Shown here: positions 1 to 14,400 of the stretch, in pieces
Position numbering within the stretch: the first letter of the stretch is position 1
Layout: each line of letters opens with the position of its first letter
Source: Drosophila miranda
Lineage: Eukaryota; Arthropoda; Insecta; Diptera; Drosophilidae
Direction of reading: 5' to 3'
Assembly: GCF_003369915.1 (NCBI RefSeq)
Contig: NC_046676.1
Span: 13,622,001-13,686,000, forward strand
DNA length: 64,000 nt
Made by a program: the position numbers and the translations under genes
Notes under the pieces: model-generated
What the model was told of the DNA's origin: nothing
The model's input: the letters and a program-made list of their open reading frames with translations, nothing else
Databases searched by the model: none

Positions 1-3000
1 TTGACTCTGCTCAAGTATGACCCATTGTTAACACCATTTTGCTGCAGTTTTCAATTTGCATTCCGTGCAACTTTTCACCGATACCGCCAAACCATTCTAC
101 TCCATCTGGGGGTGCTGCTGCATGCCCCGGGCCGTTAAATTTCCAATTTGGTGTGTGATTTATGTGTGGACATGCTAGATGGGAGATCGGAGTGCATGTG
201 TGGTTTAATTAACACTGCACACTGCCGTCAGTATGCAATGTTGTAATTTCCGCCAAATGGACTCTGGAAACTGAGCACCGAGAGCAGCGAGGCGCCACCC
301 CGCCATGGAAATATACTAGTTTTAAGCTTTAAGTTGCGTGGGTGCCCGCACACCCGTCGAGTATCCTTGCTGGGTGTCTGTCGTGCTGTCCTGCGCTGCT
401 ACTTTGCATGCTGTCCATTTCATTTGGCCAAGTTCATAAAAATGTCATAGAATACCGGCGGCATTCAGAGAGCGTAACAAGCATCAAGCAATTGTGTTTT
501 GATTCAGTCAGCATTTCTATTTATATTTTTATAGCTTTAACGTGTGCAGAGAGTCGTAGTCATCTTCTGTCTGTTTGTCGCTCAAGATATATGCATACAA
601 CATTTTTCAACAGGACAATAAGAGCTGAAGTATTCTCAAATACGTGGAATACTCGTGCTTTGTTGAATATTTTCATAGAAATATTTAGCGAATGAATGTC
701 AATTTGAATGAGTGCATAGCCAGGCACTCGATGCCCCGTCCTCGTCGGTTTCATCAGATTTCATCGTGACCCGTCAACCAATATGTAGTTTCTGGGGATA
801 GCTGCCCCTGCTGGCATTTCTGGGTGTTACCGATATTGGGGCACCCAACCACTCAGCCCTCCACCTGTGCTCGCTGGCAAGTGGCAAGTAAATATGGAAT
901 ATGTGGATTACTTACAGCGCCATGCACAACTCTGAGCACAAACACAGCAGGAAAAGAGCAGTCTGAAGCTCTCTGATAAGCACAGATGGAGAAATTGGCG
1001 GCTAGGGGTCTGAGCTCCTGGTGCTCGTGCGGCACAGACTTGCGAATGTCAGTAGCCAGGATTATGACTTAAAGGTGCCCTGCTAAAAAAAGTGCTGTGC
1101 ATCTTGGCCCAGATTCATGCAGTTAGTCAAAGAGGAGAGTGAAAGGGAGGGGAGGAGAGTGGTATATGGGATATGGGATTCCTACGAATTCCATTCCCCT
1201 TCGTCATTGAAATATTCATGGTAATACTTTTCATACTCTGTTTACTCGGCTCACAAACGAAACAAACCAATAAAATGCCACAAATACTTTTGGGGCAATA
1301 TTCCATTAGGGCCAAACAGAGGGCCGAACGGAATTCAATTAGCCAAATAACCAAATGGCAGCATACACATCGGATTTTATAGTGAAACACAAAAGAGTGC
1401 TCCATGCTAAATAGGGGATACTCGTGGCCCATTGCTCGGCCACGGCATCAATAATTCAGCTCTCATATGCAGCCTTCGGCTCACGACCTGGGCCAAGGGT
1501 GCGGTCAACGCCACAGATAGTCCCTTGGACTATGGAGTCCCCGTCTGACTAGAACACAGTGCCCCCTTAGGTATGGGGATTATTGTGTGCGTAGCTTGAA
1601 CTTTTCCCGGATAAATGGTGCCGCGACATGCCAGCCGGTCGGTGGTGACCCGTGGCGAGGGCGGCACACAAAAGTTAATTATGAAACATTTTAGTGCCCA
1701 GTGAAAACAAAGTCTGGCTAATTCGTTTATGTGGCATGCAAAACTTAATTACACCTGAAAGCAGGAAGATATTGTATCTTCCGCGGAGGACATTCAATTA
1801 ACATTCTGTCGGTCAATTCTGTCGCCGGATGGCCAGGCGGCACTCAGTGAAAGCATCTCATTCTTGTGGCGTTTTTCCCGCTCGATTCCGCTTCCATTGA
1901 ACAGGCCCCATGCTAGAACACTGGACTGCACGGCACTTGATTGAGCTTGAGGATCGCCTGCAGCTGTCATGTGAAAGGAAACAATTTGCTGCTAAATTGC
2001 TACATGGCGTCGCCTGTCGATTTCCTGTCATCGGTTTTGCTTTAACCTTCCGCCTTTTCTCTTCCTGCTTTTAATTCCTGCCGTTTCCCCTCCTCTCACA
2101 CCTTCCACTATTCTGCTATCCGCTCGCTAGTGAGTGTGTGGCATGATAATTGTATATTTGATTGACACTGCCGCTGCTCTGATACCTTTATTGCCATTTG
2201 ATTGCCTTTTATTATAATTTAATTGCACTTTTCAATCGCCGGTTAATTAAATTCGCTTAAAAATAACATTATTTTCGACTGCGTTTGTTCTGCGTTTTAT
2301 TCATTAACCGGCGGCTTTTGTGTGTGTGGATTGAATGAATGGACATTCACACTTCACTTGATTCGCTTCAATTGAAATGTTGCCTTAATCCGGTGGACAT
2401 TAATTGATGTATTTACAATATTACGCTGTAGTAACAGTACCTTCAATTTGCAACCCAGGCAACGTCCTCTTTCTCCTCCGCCTCCTCGTTCTCCTCTTCC
2501 TTCTGCCACACTCATTTCCATTAGGGTCCGTAAATACATAAAAAGCATCCGCAAATAACAATAAAAACCACAAAATTATTGATACGAGCATAGGGCATAG
2601 AAATTGCCTTGCGATAGAGTGGCAGTGCCTGTGGCAGCTTCACGTGTCTGTAGACCCTTGACTCTGATCCGCCAGAGAGCTGAACTAAGCAAATATGAAT
2701 GGGCCTGCCCTGCACGCTTCGGGCAAACTAATATTAAAACAAATATGCCCAAACTTTGCCGCAGAAACTTCCATCTCGAAATACTTTAAGGCAAACTTTA
2801 TTAGCCACCAAATACCTGAGATTTCGCCCCGGTACAAAAGTAAGCAAAAAGCCTCCGAGTCTTACGCCCGACGAACCATTAAACAAAGGGTATTCTTTGG
2901 CCTGTGAGTAGGGTCCTGCCTGCCTGCCGAGCCGCCTACAATGGAGAAATGTAATTGATTTCATGTGTTTGACGCGCTCAGCCCCTGGGGGCCCCGTGCA

Positions 3001-6000
3001 GAAGGTCTGCCTAATAATCCTATCTAAGGCACGCAGACAAACAAGCCCCTCCATAACAGGAGGCCGGTGGCAGGCGGCAGGAGGCAGGGGAGCAGACACA
3101 TCAGAGCATACCGAAGCCGAGAAAAACCCATTCAAATTGCTCGAGCTGATTGCTTTGTGAGGCGAATACCAAAATGTGACTAAGTTTCGCCGCTCTGCTT
3201 CTATGCTCGAAGTTATTGTTGACTTAGCCTTCGGTTCGTCATAAATCTGAGTTCCTCCACGCGTGTCTGGATCTTATTGCCCGTTTGTACGATAATCAAA
3301 TTAAAAATATATTCTCGCACAACTGTCAAAAACTCAAAGGAGCAGGTGCTTCTTAAGTGCACGTGAAATCTGAAAGCTACAGATTACCTGCGAGGCGGCT
3401 GTCACCTCCCTGTGTTTCTGTCATGTCAACGAAATTTATCACACACCCACCCACCCACACACATCTGTTGGTGAACCCATTTGCATATATGTATGTATGG
3501 ATGTCGGGCAGTTTTTTTCTACTCTTCCGATTTATTCATTTTTTTGTGTAGCATTTTTAGGGCTCCCCCGCTCCATGAGCAGAAGGCCCTGCTATTAATT
3601 CTGATTTTTTGCGCCAGCAAATTGAAGGCGACGCGTAATCTAGGAGAGTCGGGAGCGGGGGCCAGGACATTAGCTGCAGCCCAAGCGCTCAGGCTGATGC
3701 CCTCTGAATGCGGGCTACATGCCACATACAGGGGCAGGCAGTTGATTGAATCTTATTTGATGTGAATTTTTCAAATTTGCTTTATTGTTTGTGGCTGGCA
3801 CACATGTAAATGTCACATTTGGGTGTCGCCACATACTTTCCAGCTGTCAGGAAAAATCTCTGTAAATGGAATGTGAAATGCGAGAAGTGGGCGAAAGAAA
3901 AGCTCCAGAAATGTACAGTCTGAAAAGGTCCCACAGTCCCAGTTTGGCCGCTATCGAGGACACACTTCCCAATCATTATATTGTATTCTCCGTTTGTGAG
4001 CTGAATGATAATTAAAAGTGGATATATTGTATGCATCTGAAACAAACCACTCAACATATTTTCTGTTTGCAAGTAGCATTTCCTTTTGAGGAATTAAAAG
4101 GAAACTCAATTCGTGAATGCTGTTGAAAATGGTAAAAATAATTCCCTGCACAGGGTCGTTCGTGTGCATCCTGCACGTTAATGGCCCAGTCGTTGATTTC
4201 CTCTGAATGGCCATCGAGAAGTGAATGCATCAGGATGGCGGCTCTGTTTATTTTGTTTTCACACAGTTAAGTATTTTAATATACTCATAGTCCATACCGC
4301 ACTTTATGAGTACGGAATGCGGGAATTGCTAGCAACTGTCCTTCTGCGTATACCCCGTGGTCCATGACCCGTATCCAGTCGACAGTCTCTGAAATTGTCA
4401 ATTTTATGCGAGTGTAAATCTTATCGATGGAAATCAATTTGCGCAACATTGCAGCGGAAGCTGGAAAGAGGAGAAAAAGAAGCAAACAAATTGATATCTT
4501 CTGTAGTCGGAAATTCTGCCGCTTTTAAAGCCATTTCAGCCAGCAATACACAGCATTTCAGCAGGACAATATTTCAACGTCTGGGCCCAAACAAACCAAA
4601 AAAAAAAAGGAAAACATGGAACAGTAGAAAATTCAAATCAGCGAAAAAAGGACAGGGAAAACGAACAAAATGCTCAATCAAATCAAAGTCTCCTCTCCCC
4701 CCCACAGAAAATGCAAAATAAGACAATGACAAAGCGGAATCAAATGGGATGAGATGGGTGGAATGGATGGGAATATTCCGTAACATGGCGTGTACACAAC
4801 AGTAGAGTCCAATAAAAACACATTGAGGCGAGTGTCGGTGACAGACTTTGTTATGCAAAAGATGTACAAAAATACAGCAGGAGAGTCTTGACTAAAGTAA
4901 GGAGAGTGGAGAGTGGCTCTTAAGACCCAAAAACGTGAGGCGTAACATTAGATATTGCCATGATAATTAGTAGGCTAAACAATCGATAGATGTATCTACT
5001 CACTATCAGGCCATCGCTTTTCTTTGATGATTCCCCAGGAATATCAAAGGTTTTCCATGCTCTATTTAGAGCTTAGCTCTCATAAGTGTCTGATCTACTT
5101 TTGTAGTAAACAAAACCAACAGCTTGACTTTATTGTAGTACCCAAGCCAGGACGAGCCCGGGGGAGAGAGACAGACAGCACACAACTGAGATACAGAGAG
5201 TCAAAACGAGACAATCACTGACAGAGCCTGACGAGAAATGTAATCAAAATAAATTACGAGCGTGTAAGCTGCCTCCGGTGTCTATTAAGCGCAATAAAAA
5301 GGGAAAACACCATTTGTTTAAGGCAATCTCATTATTAGAGGTGTCCCTGCCCCCACCACCCAGAGGCCCGCAGCCTCTGGCCCCAATGCTGCTGCAAGCC
5401 CTGAATGTGACGGACCCCCTCGTGTTACCTTTTGGCCTCGTCGCTGCTGCTGTCGCTGCTGCTGTCGCTGCTGCTGGTGGCGGATAATGCCGCTGATTAC
5501 GCTGATGATAAGTAATTCCGCAAACTCGAACTGCAGGCCATGTCTAAAGTGGCGTTAACGCGTTTGTTGATTAGTTCGCGGCGCCTCAGAGGGCACTGGG
5601 TAGAGAGGTACAGAGGGGGCTATGACAGGGATACAAAGCAGCCGCTGGGGATGGGGGGACAGGCCGACAAGCTCATTACGGCGCCAACAATTTGATTAAT
5701 TACGGTTTTGCAGGGTTCCCATTTTACGTTACTTTGCGTTTTCCCTTCATTTTGCCCCCCGTTCCCACTCCAAAGCAAAGGATTTCTTGCATTTTTTTTT
5801 CCTTTCAGCCGCCGGCGCGCCGACTCTTTGCGGCGGTGGCATACAAAATTGTATGCAAATTTAATTTACCTCAGGGCAATCATTTTTATGGGCAAATGCC
5901 CAAGGGCCACGCCCACTGCTACCCTAAATCGTTAGCGGTGGGGGTGTAGCTTGACAGTTTTAAGCCCATGGACCCTTTGGAGGCTTTATATTTTTTCTGG

Positions 6001-6648
6001 CATTACAATTTTGGTCTGATTACGAAACAATTTTTGTAAAATTTTAATGAAAACCTAACTGGAAAATGGTCAAATTATGCATGACTTGGAATTATTTGCT
6101 GTGACATTAAACAAAGCCTGAAAATGTGTAAAACTAAAATTAGGTAATAAATGTACATGTATTTATAAATGAATAAATATGAGAAATAGTGAGAGCACAA
6201 ATGAATATAAAGCGCTTTACCAAAAAACACTTTAATTCCGATTGAAATATTTAAACGAATCAAAAACAAATGGATTGCATGAAGTTGATTTTGTGCGGAA
6301 AATCACGAAGGTGAAACTTCAATTTTATCAATTAAAATCGTTGAAAACATAAATCGTTTTCGTTTTCGTTTCCATATTCAGTTATTAAAAATAATAAAGC
6401 GTAAAAAGTATCCATAAAATGTGAGAGACCGAAGCAAAAAAAAGCCACAACCACATTCAAAATGTGTGCCGCATATCAGGAGGATGAACAGCAGCCATCG
6501 AACTGTGAGCAATATCGGTATTTTACGAACCGAAATTCATGCATATCAAAATAAAGTCCGATAATTCAGTGCACAAAATATATACAGCAATATAGAAAAC
6601 GGGAGAGAAATAGAGAAAGAGAGGTTAAGGACCAAAGCTAATGACAAC
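1..6648. other. Gene-free stretch upstream of mtt
   Basis: I see no supportable coding exon, tRNA or transposon here. All open frames are short, start anywhere, and lack splice context or recognisable protein sequence. The DNA is a mix of A/T-rich segments and simple-sequence patches typical of fly regulatory or intronic DNA. Untranslated 5' exons of mtt could lie here, since the first coding exon begins directly at 6649 with no obvious core promoter next to it, but I cannot point to one. Confidence 0.6.
5440..5476. repeat. Short (TCGCTGCTGCTG)n tandem repeat
   Basis: About three copies of a 12-bp GCT-rich unit are seen directly in the sequence. It lies in the non-coding upstream region and has no evident function. 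Confidence 0.8.
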
Positions 6649-8447
6649 ATGAGAGTGGATTGCAGCAGCAAATGGCTCGTACGAATTTCTGTTTTTCTGT
6701 TCGTGGTGGTGCTCTCCGCGTGGCATCCACTGCGGGCCGAGAGTGAGGTGATTGGCGACATAGAGGAGAAGGCGGAGGGGCAGGAGCAGGAGCAGAGGAT
6801 GCAGAGGATGCAGGCGACACCCAGAAGCAGAGTGCGACGCCATCATCAGCACCATCCTGATTCGTATCCGGCCCAGCATCATCATCATCATCATCATCAT
6901 CAACATCATCATCAGCGCCCACACCAGCACCAACAGAATCATGTCAGCAAACACAGTCGGATACACAGCAGACAGAGTCACTACGAGGCCCTGGAATTAG
7001 AGAAGCACCAACAGCAGTTGGGCAAACACTGGCGACAATGGAGGCAGTGGAGCAGCAGGCACCTGCAAGCCCCGGATTATGTGAATGATGAGGCACAAAC
7101 GGCGGATCTGGACACGTCACAGTCAGAGCCACACAATCGGCGTCTTAGCGACGACCATCTCTATGATCAATTCGATGTGGAAGAGTACCAGCGCCATGGC
7201 AACATTGAAATGGCCGCTCCCCGCTCCGGACGGCATCGTGGCCGCCATTTGCCGCTCAAAAACACCAACAACTTGCTACTGCCCCTAATGGCGGTGGACG
7301 GGAGTGGCAAGTACATGCGCTCCCTGCCAGACTCCGTGAGTTTCCTGAACGATCGAATGCACGCCGTCCAGCCGCAGCGCCACTGGCCGGTGAAGCGCGA
7401 GGCCCTGATCGAGGGGGATCTGATATTGGGTGGCCTGATGATGGTCCACTCGCGCGAGGACAGCATCACCTGCGGCCCGATCATGCCCCAGGGAGGCATC
7501 CAGGCGCTCGAGGCCATGCTCTTTACCATAGACAGCATCAACAAAGCCCAGCTGCTGCCCAACATCACGTTGGGGGCTCATCTCCTGGACGACTGCGATA
7601 AGGACTCGTATGGCCTGGAGATGGCTGTGGATTTTATCAAAGGTAAGCAGCAGCAGCAAATTTCAGCCACCGGGAGGCCACATGCGAAGCTCGCTTCTCG
7701 CAAATTTATATGCAAATTACTCCGTGTGTGTGTGTGTGTGTGTGTGTATGTATTTTTACCCCCACTTTGTGTGTGTCTGACATTGGGCTTATGCTGATTT
7801 CATTGTTTGCATTTGCGTTTACAGTTTTTCGTTCAGTTTCAGTTGCAGTTGCAGTTGCAGTTCGGTTAATGTGGCTAAAAATGCAAAAGTTTTGATACAT
7901 TTACATAAACCCAACTCGGGGCACTGGTTAACCCAGTGTATTTTTTACAATATTTTATTCCACTTTGAGCAACCAAATGGAATACTCGCAGTAGCCCCGT
8001 GGCACTGCTGCAGGATTTTCCCTTCATTCCATCTTTCATTCATCTGCCATCGTTGCATATCAATCAATTTCCAACTGTATTGGATGGCTGGAGATGGCCC
8101 GTTCGTTCCTTAAGCTAGCGTCAAAGATTTTATTAATAAACTAAATTAATAAATAAATTATGTGGCTTTCGCTCAGCGGGAAGCGGCTGAAGAAACGAAA
8201 CGAGCTCTTGCTAACTAAATATGCATAATTCCCCAAAGACAAAACGGCTCTCGGCTTATTGGGGTTTGTGCCACAAAGCAGTGCGACGGAGATGGCGAGA
8301 GTCGGGTAGAAGTAGAGAGAAAGAGAGACAAATGGTTGGAGTGTGTGTTCAAGTGCGTTGGGGAGTTAGAGAGCGAAGGAAGATGGTATATAAAGAGCCG
8401 CTTATTACTTTTATCGGTGCAAACAAAGAGGCGCGAGGCAACATCTA

Positions 8448-8484
<37 letters not shown>

Positions 8485-11400
8485 TAGACAAACACCCACG
8501 CAGATGTACACACTCAACGATCCATAATCAATTGAGCACAGAAAGGAGCGGCGGCATCCTTGTCATCGTCCTGGAACACTTTCTAATCTCCATAATTTCA
8601 TTATTTATTTGCGCGGCAAGGATTTATTCGAGCGACGTGCCACACTGCTGTTCTAGTCCCTCTCTCACGCGCCCTCTCTCTGTATCCATCTCCGTCTGCT
8701 GTTGTGTGTGACGTATGAAAAATATAATTTTCCAAGTCACTGAATTATATTGACAGGATTAGGCAGGCCGTAAACTATGAGAGCATCTCTCTATCTCTTT
8801 TTCTCCTTGTCGAGCAGCTTGTATGCCCCACTATAACCCCCCATTGTCCTTTGCGCCTCCCCACCGCCCACCGTCCAGGCACTGTGCGAGCATTCTGGTT
8901 AATAATAATCTAGTTAGGCATCGAGTGAGTGCCCCACAGCCCACAGAGTTAATTAATTTGTATTTAAGAGCTGGCGGCAGCAGACGCTACTTCTCGCACT
9001 TGCGGGCGTGCCACTACGCCACCTAAATTGTGGTCAGTGGGGCATATAAATTGGTCAAAAGCAGTGCAAATGGGTGGCAGTTTTAGCCAAAAATTTAAGT
9101 GCGGAGAAGAGTGGTGCGTATATTTTATGTACACGTACTTATCTGGTTTCAACATCAGGTATAGCCCTATTTGCATGACCTTCAACAACATCCATCAATC
9201 GTTTAATTCCCCTGGAATTGACAGCAGAAAAATACAAAACCCACAAAAGCGATACAAATTGCCATCAAACATATGGCCACCATTGAACGCCAGCCATTAT
9301 TTCCGGCATTCAAACGGGATTTATCATGCAGAACAAGGCTAACATTCATAGCCAGCGGATATCAATGAATAGCCAGGCAAATATTTAAATAGAACAAAAA
9401 CAATAGCGTTAAAGCACTAAAGCGAACTAGACAGTTAGAGTGGCATTAATTAGGCATGCATATGCAGTTGTTTATACACTAGCCATTGTGCGCATTTCTA
9501 GCCATCAGATACAGATACCATACACCATGTAGCTGTAAGTGCTGTTTCGACATAATCAAATATTTTGGGACAGGACAGAGTTTAATTAATTTAAACACCA
9601 AACTGGCCATCCACATGGCCAAAAAACTTTTACATTTCAAAATTCAGTTGTAACTTTTCTCAGTATTAATGAAGCCATATAAGAAATTATAATTTCAATA
9701 TTATACAGCGGGCGTTGGTATCTACCACACCATCGATAGAGCTAGTGGAAGTACTAACTGTATTGTGTGTGGAGATACCAGGTGCAAACTTCGGCTAAGA
9801 ACTATCGACAAGTTGAAAGGGAGATGGAGATCGAAGCCGGGACACATTTTACACGGACACGACAAGTGCTGAGCGGAATCATTTAAACAATAAATAGATT
9901 CAAGAACTATTGGTGAACTGGTGACCTCTGTTCATTTGGGGCCTCCTACAGAGGTTTGCTCTGGTGGCAGAAGCCGGTGGAAGCCGGTCCACGGTTACTT
10001 CCAATGAGTATCCCTTTAAAGAATTTTTAACCGCAAAGTTAACCTGTACTTATGCCCCCTCCCACTCGCTCTCCTCTTTGCAGGCTCCATCAGCAACATT
10101 GACGATGCCGAATATCATTGCAACAAGACGCAAGTAAGGAAGGTCATCTCCGGGGTGGTGGGCGCCGCCTCCTCGGTAACCTCCATACAAGTGGCCAATT
10201 TATTGCGCTTATTCCGCATACCCCAGGTAAGTGTCATCCATGTGTGGTGTGTGTGTGTGTGTCCTGTATGCCACAAAAGTGTGTGCCCAGTCTCGAAGGG
10301 ACAGAGATGCAATATGCGACCAGAAACTTTTGTGGCACAGCAATTTTTGCTGCCAGTTTCAAAATGTTGTGCATTGCTCACAGCTGTGTGGCTGTGGACT
10401 CGACCCACAAAAAGTTCCCCCTGTATTTTAGTAAGTAATTAAAATTGGCCAGCAACCGCATGGATGCCATTTGGGCAGTGGACAGAACTTGTAAGTGCCC
10501 CTACGTGCTACTAAATTAGTCGAAACCAAAGAGGCAACAAATCACACAGACTGCAGCAGTTGCAACCTTATTTCTCTCTGTGTACTCGTATGTGGGTGGA
10601 ATCACGTCGCTGCTCAAAAGAAATTAAGTAGCCGCTACTGCTGCGACGGCTATGGCTCCTCGTACGTGACTCGGGGACCAAAAGTCGATATGCGACAATA
10701 ACTAAGTAACCGGAGCCCTGGCAGGATCCGGCTGGGGATAGCCGTACTTAGCTTTACCTCCTGCAAGTACCCCATAAAACGCACAAGCAACGACAGCAGG
10801 AGCCGCCGTAGGAGGAGGAGCAGTAGAGGCGGCAGGCGAAGAAAGAGCAGTAGGAACAGCAGCAGGAGAGGAACCATCAGTGGGAACCATTTTATGCAGA
10901 CCCGGGAAGCTGCCTCCTTCCGAAAGAGAACTCATAAATCAGACATAAGCATTTGATTGCATCTCTTTTGCTTGCTCCCCAAGTCTGGGCTATGGGGAGA
11001 GGAGAGGCTCAGTACACAAGCATTTTTCTACAGCTTTCATTTCCTTTCCTCCTGCAGAACGGTTGAGATTGTGGTCAATTGCAGATCAGGCAATTCAGCT
11101 CCGTTGCAAATTATTTCTTAGCTCTCGATATCACTAGAATATAGATGCGGCGAAATCTCTAGAGTCTCTGACAAATATTATATTTAATGAGAGTCTGTTC
11201 AAGCTGTCGCGATTCTCCAATTGTAATCCATTCCCTCGGGAAAATGTTGAACTCCGCAGCCCTGAGTCCTCCCCTCATTAGACTTCAGTCAATACCTTTT
11301 AGAGAAATTCATTATTCAAGCTGCTGTCCGTTCCACCGATGCTCGAAAGTGGCTCGAGGAGCAAGCAAGCACTTGTTTAACTTGAATGGTAATGACACTT

Positions 11401-14400
11401 AATTAGAAATGAAGAAGTTAAACACTTGCAGATGACTTGCCAGATGACTCGCTCTCGACCCACATCATTAGTTCCCCATTCGCCCTCCCTATCGTTGAGT
11501 TTGCGTAGAGTTGGTTTCTGTTTGCAGTTTTTGTCAATTAAAATGCCATCCTCTGTGCGAATTTACTTTTGTTGCATTGTTTATGGTCTCCCTGCAGCAT
11601 GAGAAGAGTACGCACCTTTAAATCGCGAAAAACAAGGGAATATTATGGACAGAAAATTAAGAATAGTCAAAGGGAAAAAGAATCCCCTTCATCAAAGGGA
11701 ATTTTGTACAGCACAGGGCACTTTGTCAACATAATATTGGTCCATTTTTGTAATGAAAATATTTTCGCATCATGTCATAATCTTCCGCCGCCAGGTATCC
11801 TACTTCTCGACCAGCCCAGAGCTGAGCAACAAGCAACGCTTTGAGTACTTCTCCCGCACCATACCCTCGGATCATTACCAGGTGAAGGCCATGGTGGAAA
11901 TTGTGATGCGGATGGGATGGAGCTACGTTTCGATTATCTACGAGGAGAGTAATTACGGCATCAAGGTGGGTACCCCTCAACGCTCAATTTAAACATTGTA
12001 GCACATCCGAGTACGCGGATAAAGCCCTCGCGGTGTTGCATGTGTCCCTTGTGTTTTTACTACAATATACAATCTGCTCATGCCGATGTTGTTGTCTCGT
12101 TGGCAGGCTTTCGAGGAGCTGGAGGAGCTACTGGCGCGCCATAACATTTGTATTGCCATCAAGGAAAAGCTGGTGAAGGATTCTGGAGTGGCCGAGGATA
12201 TTGCATACGATAATATCGTGCAAAAGCTGTTGACCAAGCCCCGCGCTCGAGGTAAGTGCCGTGCAAAGAAGGGGAGAACACTTAAGCGGGGAAGCTGCTA
12301 CAATATGAAGCTGTCAAGGCAACAGGCGAAATGCAATTTTCAATGAAAATTTGAACGGAAGGCGTGTCCCAACAAACGAAAACACAACAGGAAAAACATT
12401 TCCCAACGCCTACCAAATGAATGCATTGCGCAGGGCATGAACTGTGACATTTTTGGGGATTGGGAATTGTGGCACGGAAATTGTGCAAATTAAACGAAAA
12501 CATTTAAAAATGGTTCGCTTGTTTTCTGTCTTTATTACAAATTTCACAGCAGGAAATTAAAATGCATATACATCCCATTGACTCTCTCTCGGGAAATAGG
12601 AAATGGAAAGTGGGGCAGAGATTTTCACATAGAAAATTAAACTAAGTTGTTGGCAAACAAATTTTGTGGTCATAAATTGAAAGATAATCAATACAGGTGG
12701 CTGGCACTGACAATCCAATATTCTGTATTATTGAAGAATTACCATAACTGAATTATTATTAAAATATTTTGACCAGTAGTTTTAAAGCCCTTAACAATAT
12801 AAGCTTTCAAGAGTATATCCCAGACAGGCAGTCCGATATCAATCAGGACAATTTTTCATTCTAAATTCAAATAAAACAAGTTTTGTACCCCGGAATCGTC
12901 GTATCGCACCAATCTGCGTCAATCATACGCCCCGTGGAACGGAGCAGAAACGTACACAAAAAAATACAGAAGAATAAATGTCAATCAAATTTAACTTTCG
13001 ACTGCGTCCCAGCTCAACGGCACATTGCAAAATATTAATCAAATGCCACTTACAGGCGGGGCTCTACAGAAAAATATATTAAAAATAATTACCCTCTAAA
13101 CCTTTTATGCATGTCATTAATCAGGAGAAGAGAGAGTCGGTGGTGCGATGGCGATGCCAATAAAAAGCACCAGTGCCAGCGCCAGCGCTAGTGCCAGTGC
13201 CCCGCCAATAACAATTGACTTTTGTCTGGGGCCAAGAATATTTGATTTGCATAAATGTGCCATCAAGAGTCGTAAAGCGGGGGGTCGGACCCGGGTCCTC
13301 CACATAAAAAGGGTTCTTCAACAATCATTATTTATTGTGATTTGTGATTTGACGCCGTTTACTGGTTGCCTCGCCCGCTCCTACATCCAACTCCTGGCTA
13401 CAATCCTTTTTCTTCTTAACGATTAATCAATTTGACAAAGTATTTTCTCCGGCATCAGTTCTTTAATTTTGCATATGGCGGGGGTCCGGGCTGGGCTCTC
13501 TCTGAAAAATGAGAGCCCCAAAACGGGTAACTGCGACTGCAAAGTGCCGTCAGGGGCAAAGTTTACCCTTGCAAAGAAACCAACACACACACACACACAC
13601 GCACACATGTCAGAGCTTGAGCTGGAGGTGGAGTTTGAGCTCTGGGGGCTGGGGCTCTAACATGTTTTTGCTTTTTATCGCACTTCTGCCAAGTTTTATT
13701 TCTTGCTTTCTTTTTAGCCCAACATTCATGCTGTTCAAATTATGCAAATTTCTTCACACTTCACACATTTTATCACAAATTTGGTGGTAAAAAATTAGAA
13801 AACTTTTCATATAAATTTGCTTGCAATGTTCAAGAGAGTGTGTAAGTAAATCAAATTTGATGTCTTCTCCAGAAGTAAATGCATTTTAATTAGTCTGAAA
13901 AGGCAGTCAGACAGCAACTCTAAAAAGTAGTCTTTTCCTCATGACAAGGTTTCTTGCGTTTGAATGAGTTTTCTTCTTCCTCAAGCGGCTCTTAGGAGGC
14001 TGCTTCTGTTGCTACTGTAGAGGCGAATCGATAATGGGGCGTGTCGGAGAGGCACGAGAATAGCTGCCTGTTGGCTGTGGCCTGATAAGAAGTGACAACT
14101 GCCACTCACAACGATCCCAGTCAGCCACAAAGATGGCCAGGAATTGAGTGGACGCAGCCCGAGTCCATAACAATGGAATGGATAGAGGGACAGAGAGAGA
14201 GAGAGAGAGAGAGAGCTGCTATCAAGAACCGCTGTCAAGAGTCCAGTATAGTATCGGGTATAACTGGTTTCTGTTCTGGTTTTGAATGCGACTACTTCGT
14301 AACATATAAACGCACACAAAAGAGTATGGCCTGCAGCTTACCAATGCTTTATCTGCATTAACTCTTTTATAGTGGCCTCTGATATACGTAAAGTATCCTT

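Larger units (their letters stand above)
7643..10083 (+). other. mtt intron 1 (2.4 kb)
   Basis: The intron runs from a GTAAGC donor to a CAG acceptor after a pyrimidine run. It holds a (GT)n tract (7724-7747), a (CA)n tract (8449-8482) and a possible LTR remnant near 9.8 kb, listed separately. I see no nested gene. Confidence 0.75.

Noticed and set aside
6625-6981. Minus-strand frames with long Met or Asp runs
   Set aside because: They are antisense reading of the His codon tract of mtt exon 1.
10650-10935. Minus-strand Leu/Ser-rich frames within mtt intron 2
   Set aside because: Driven by an agcagcaggag simple-sequence patch; no start context or homology.
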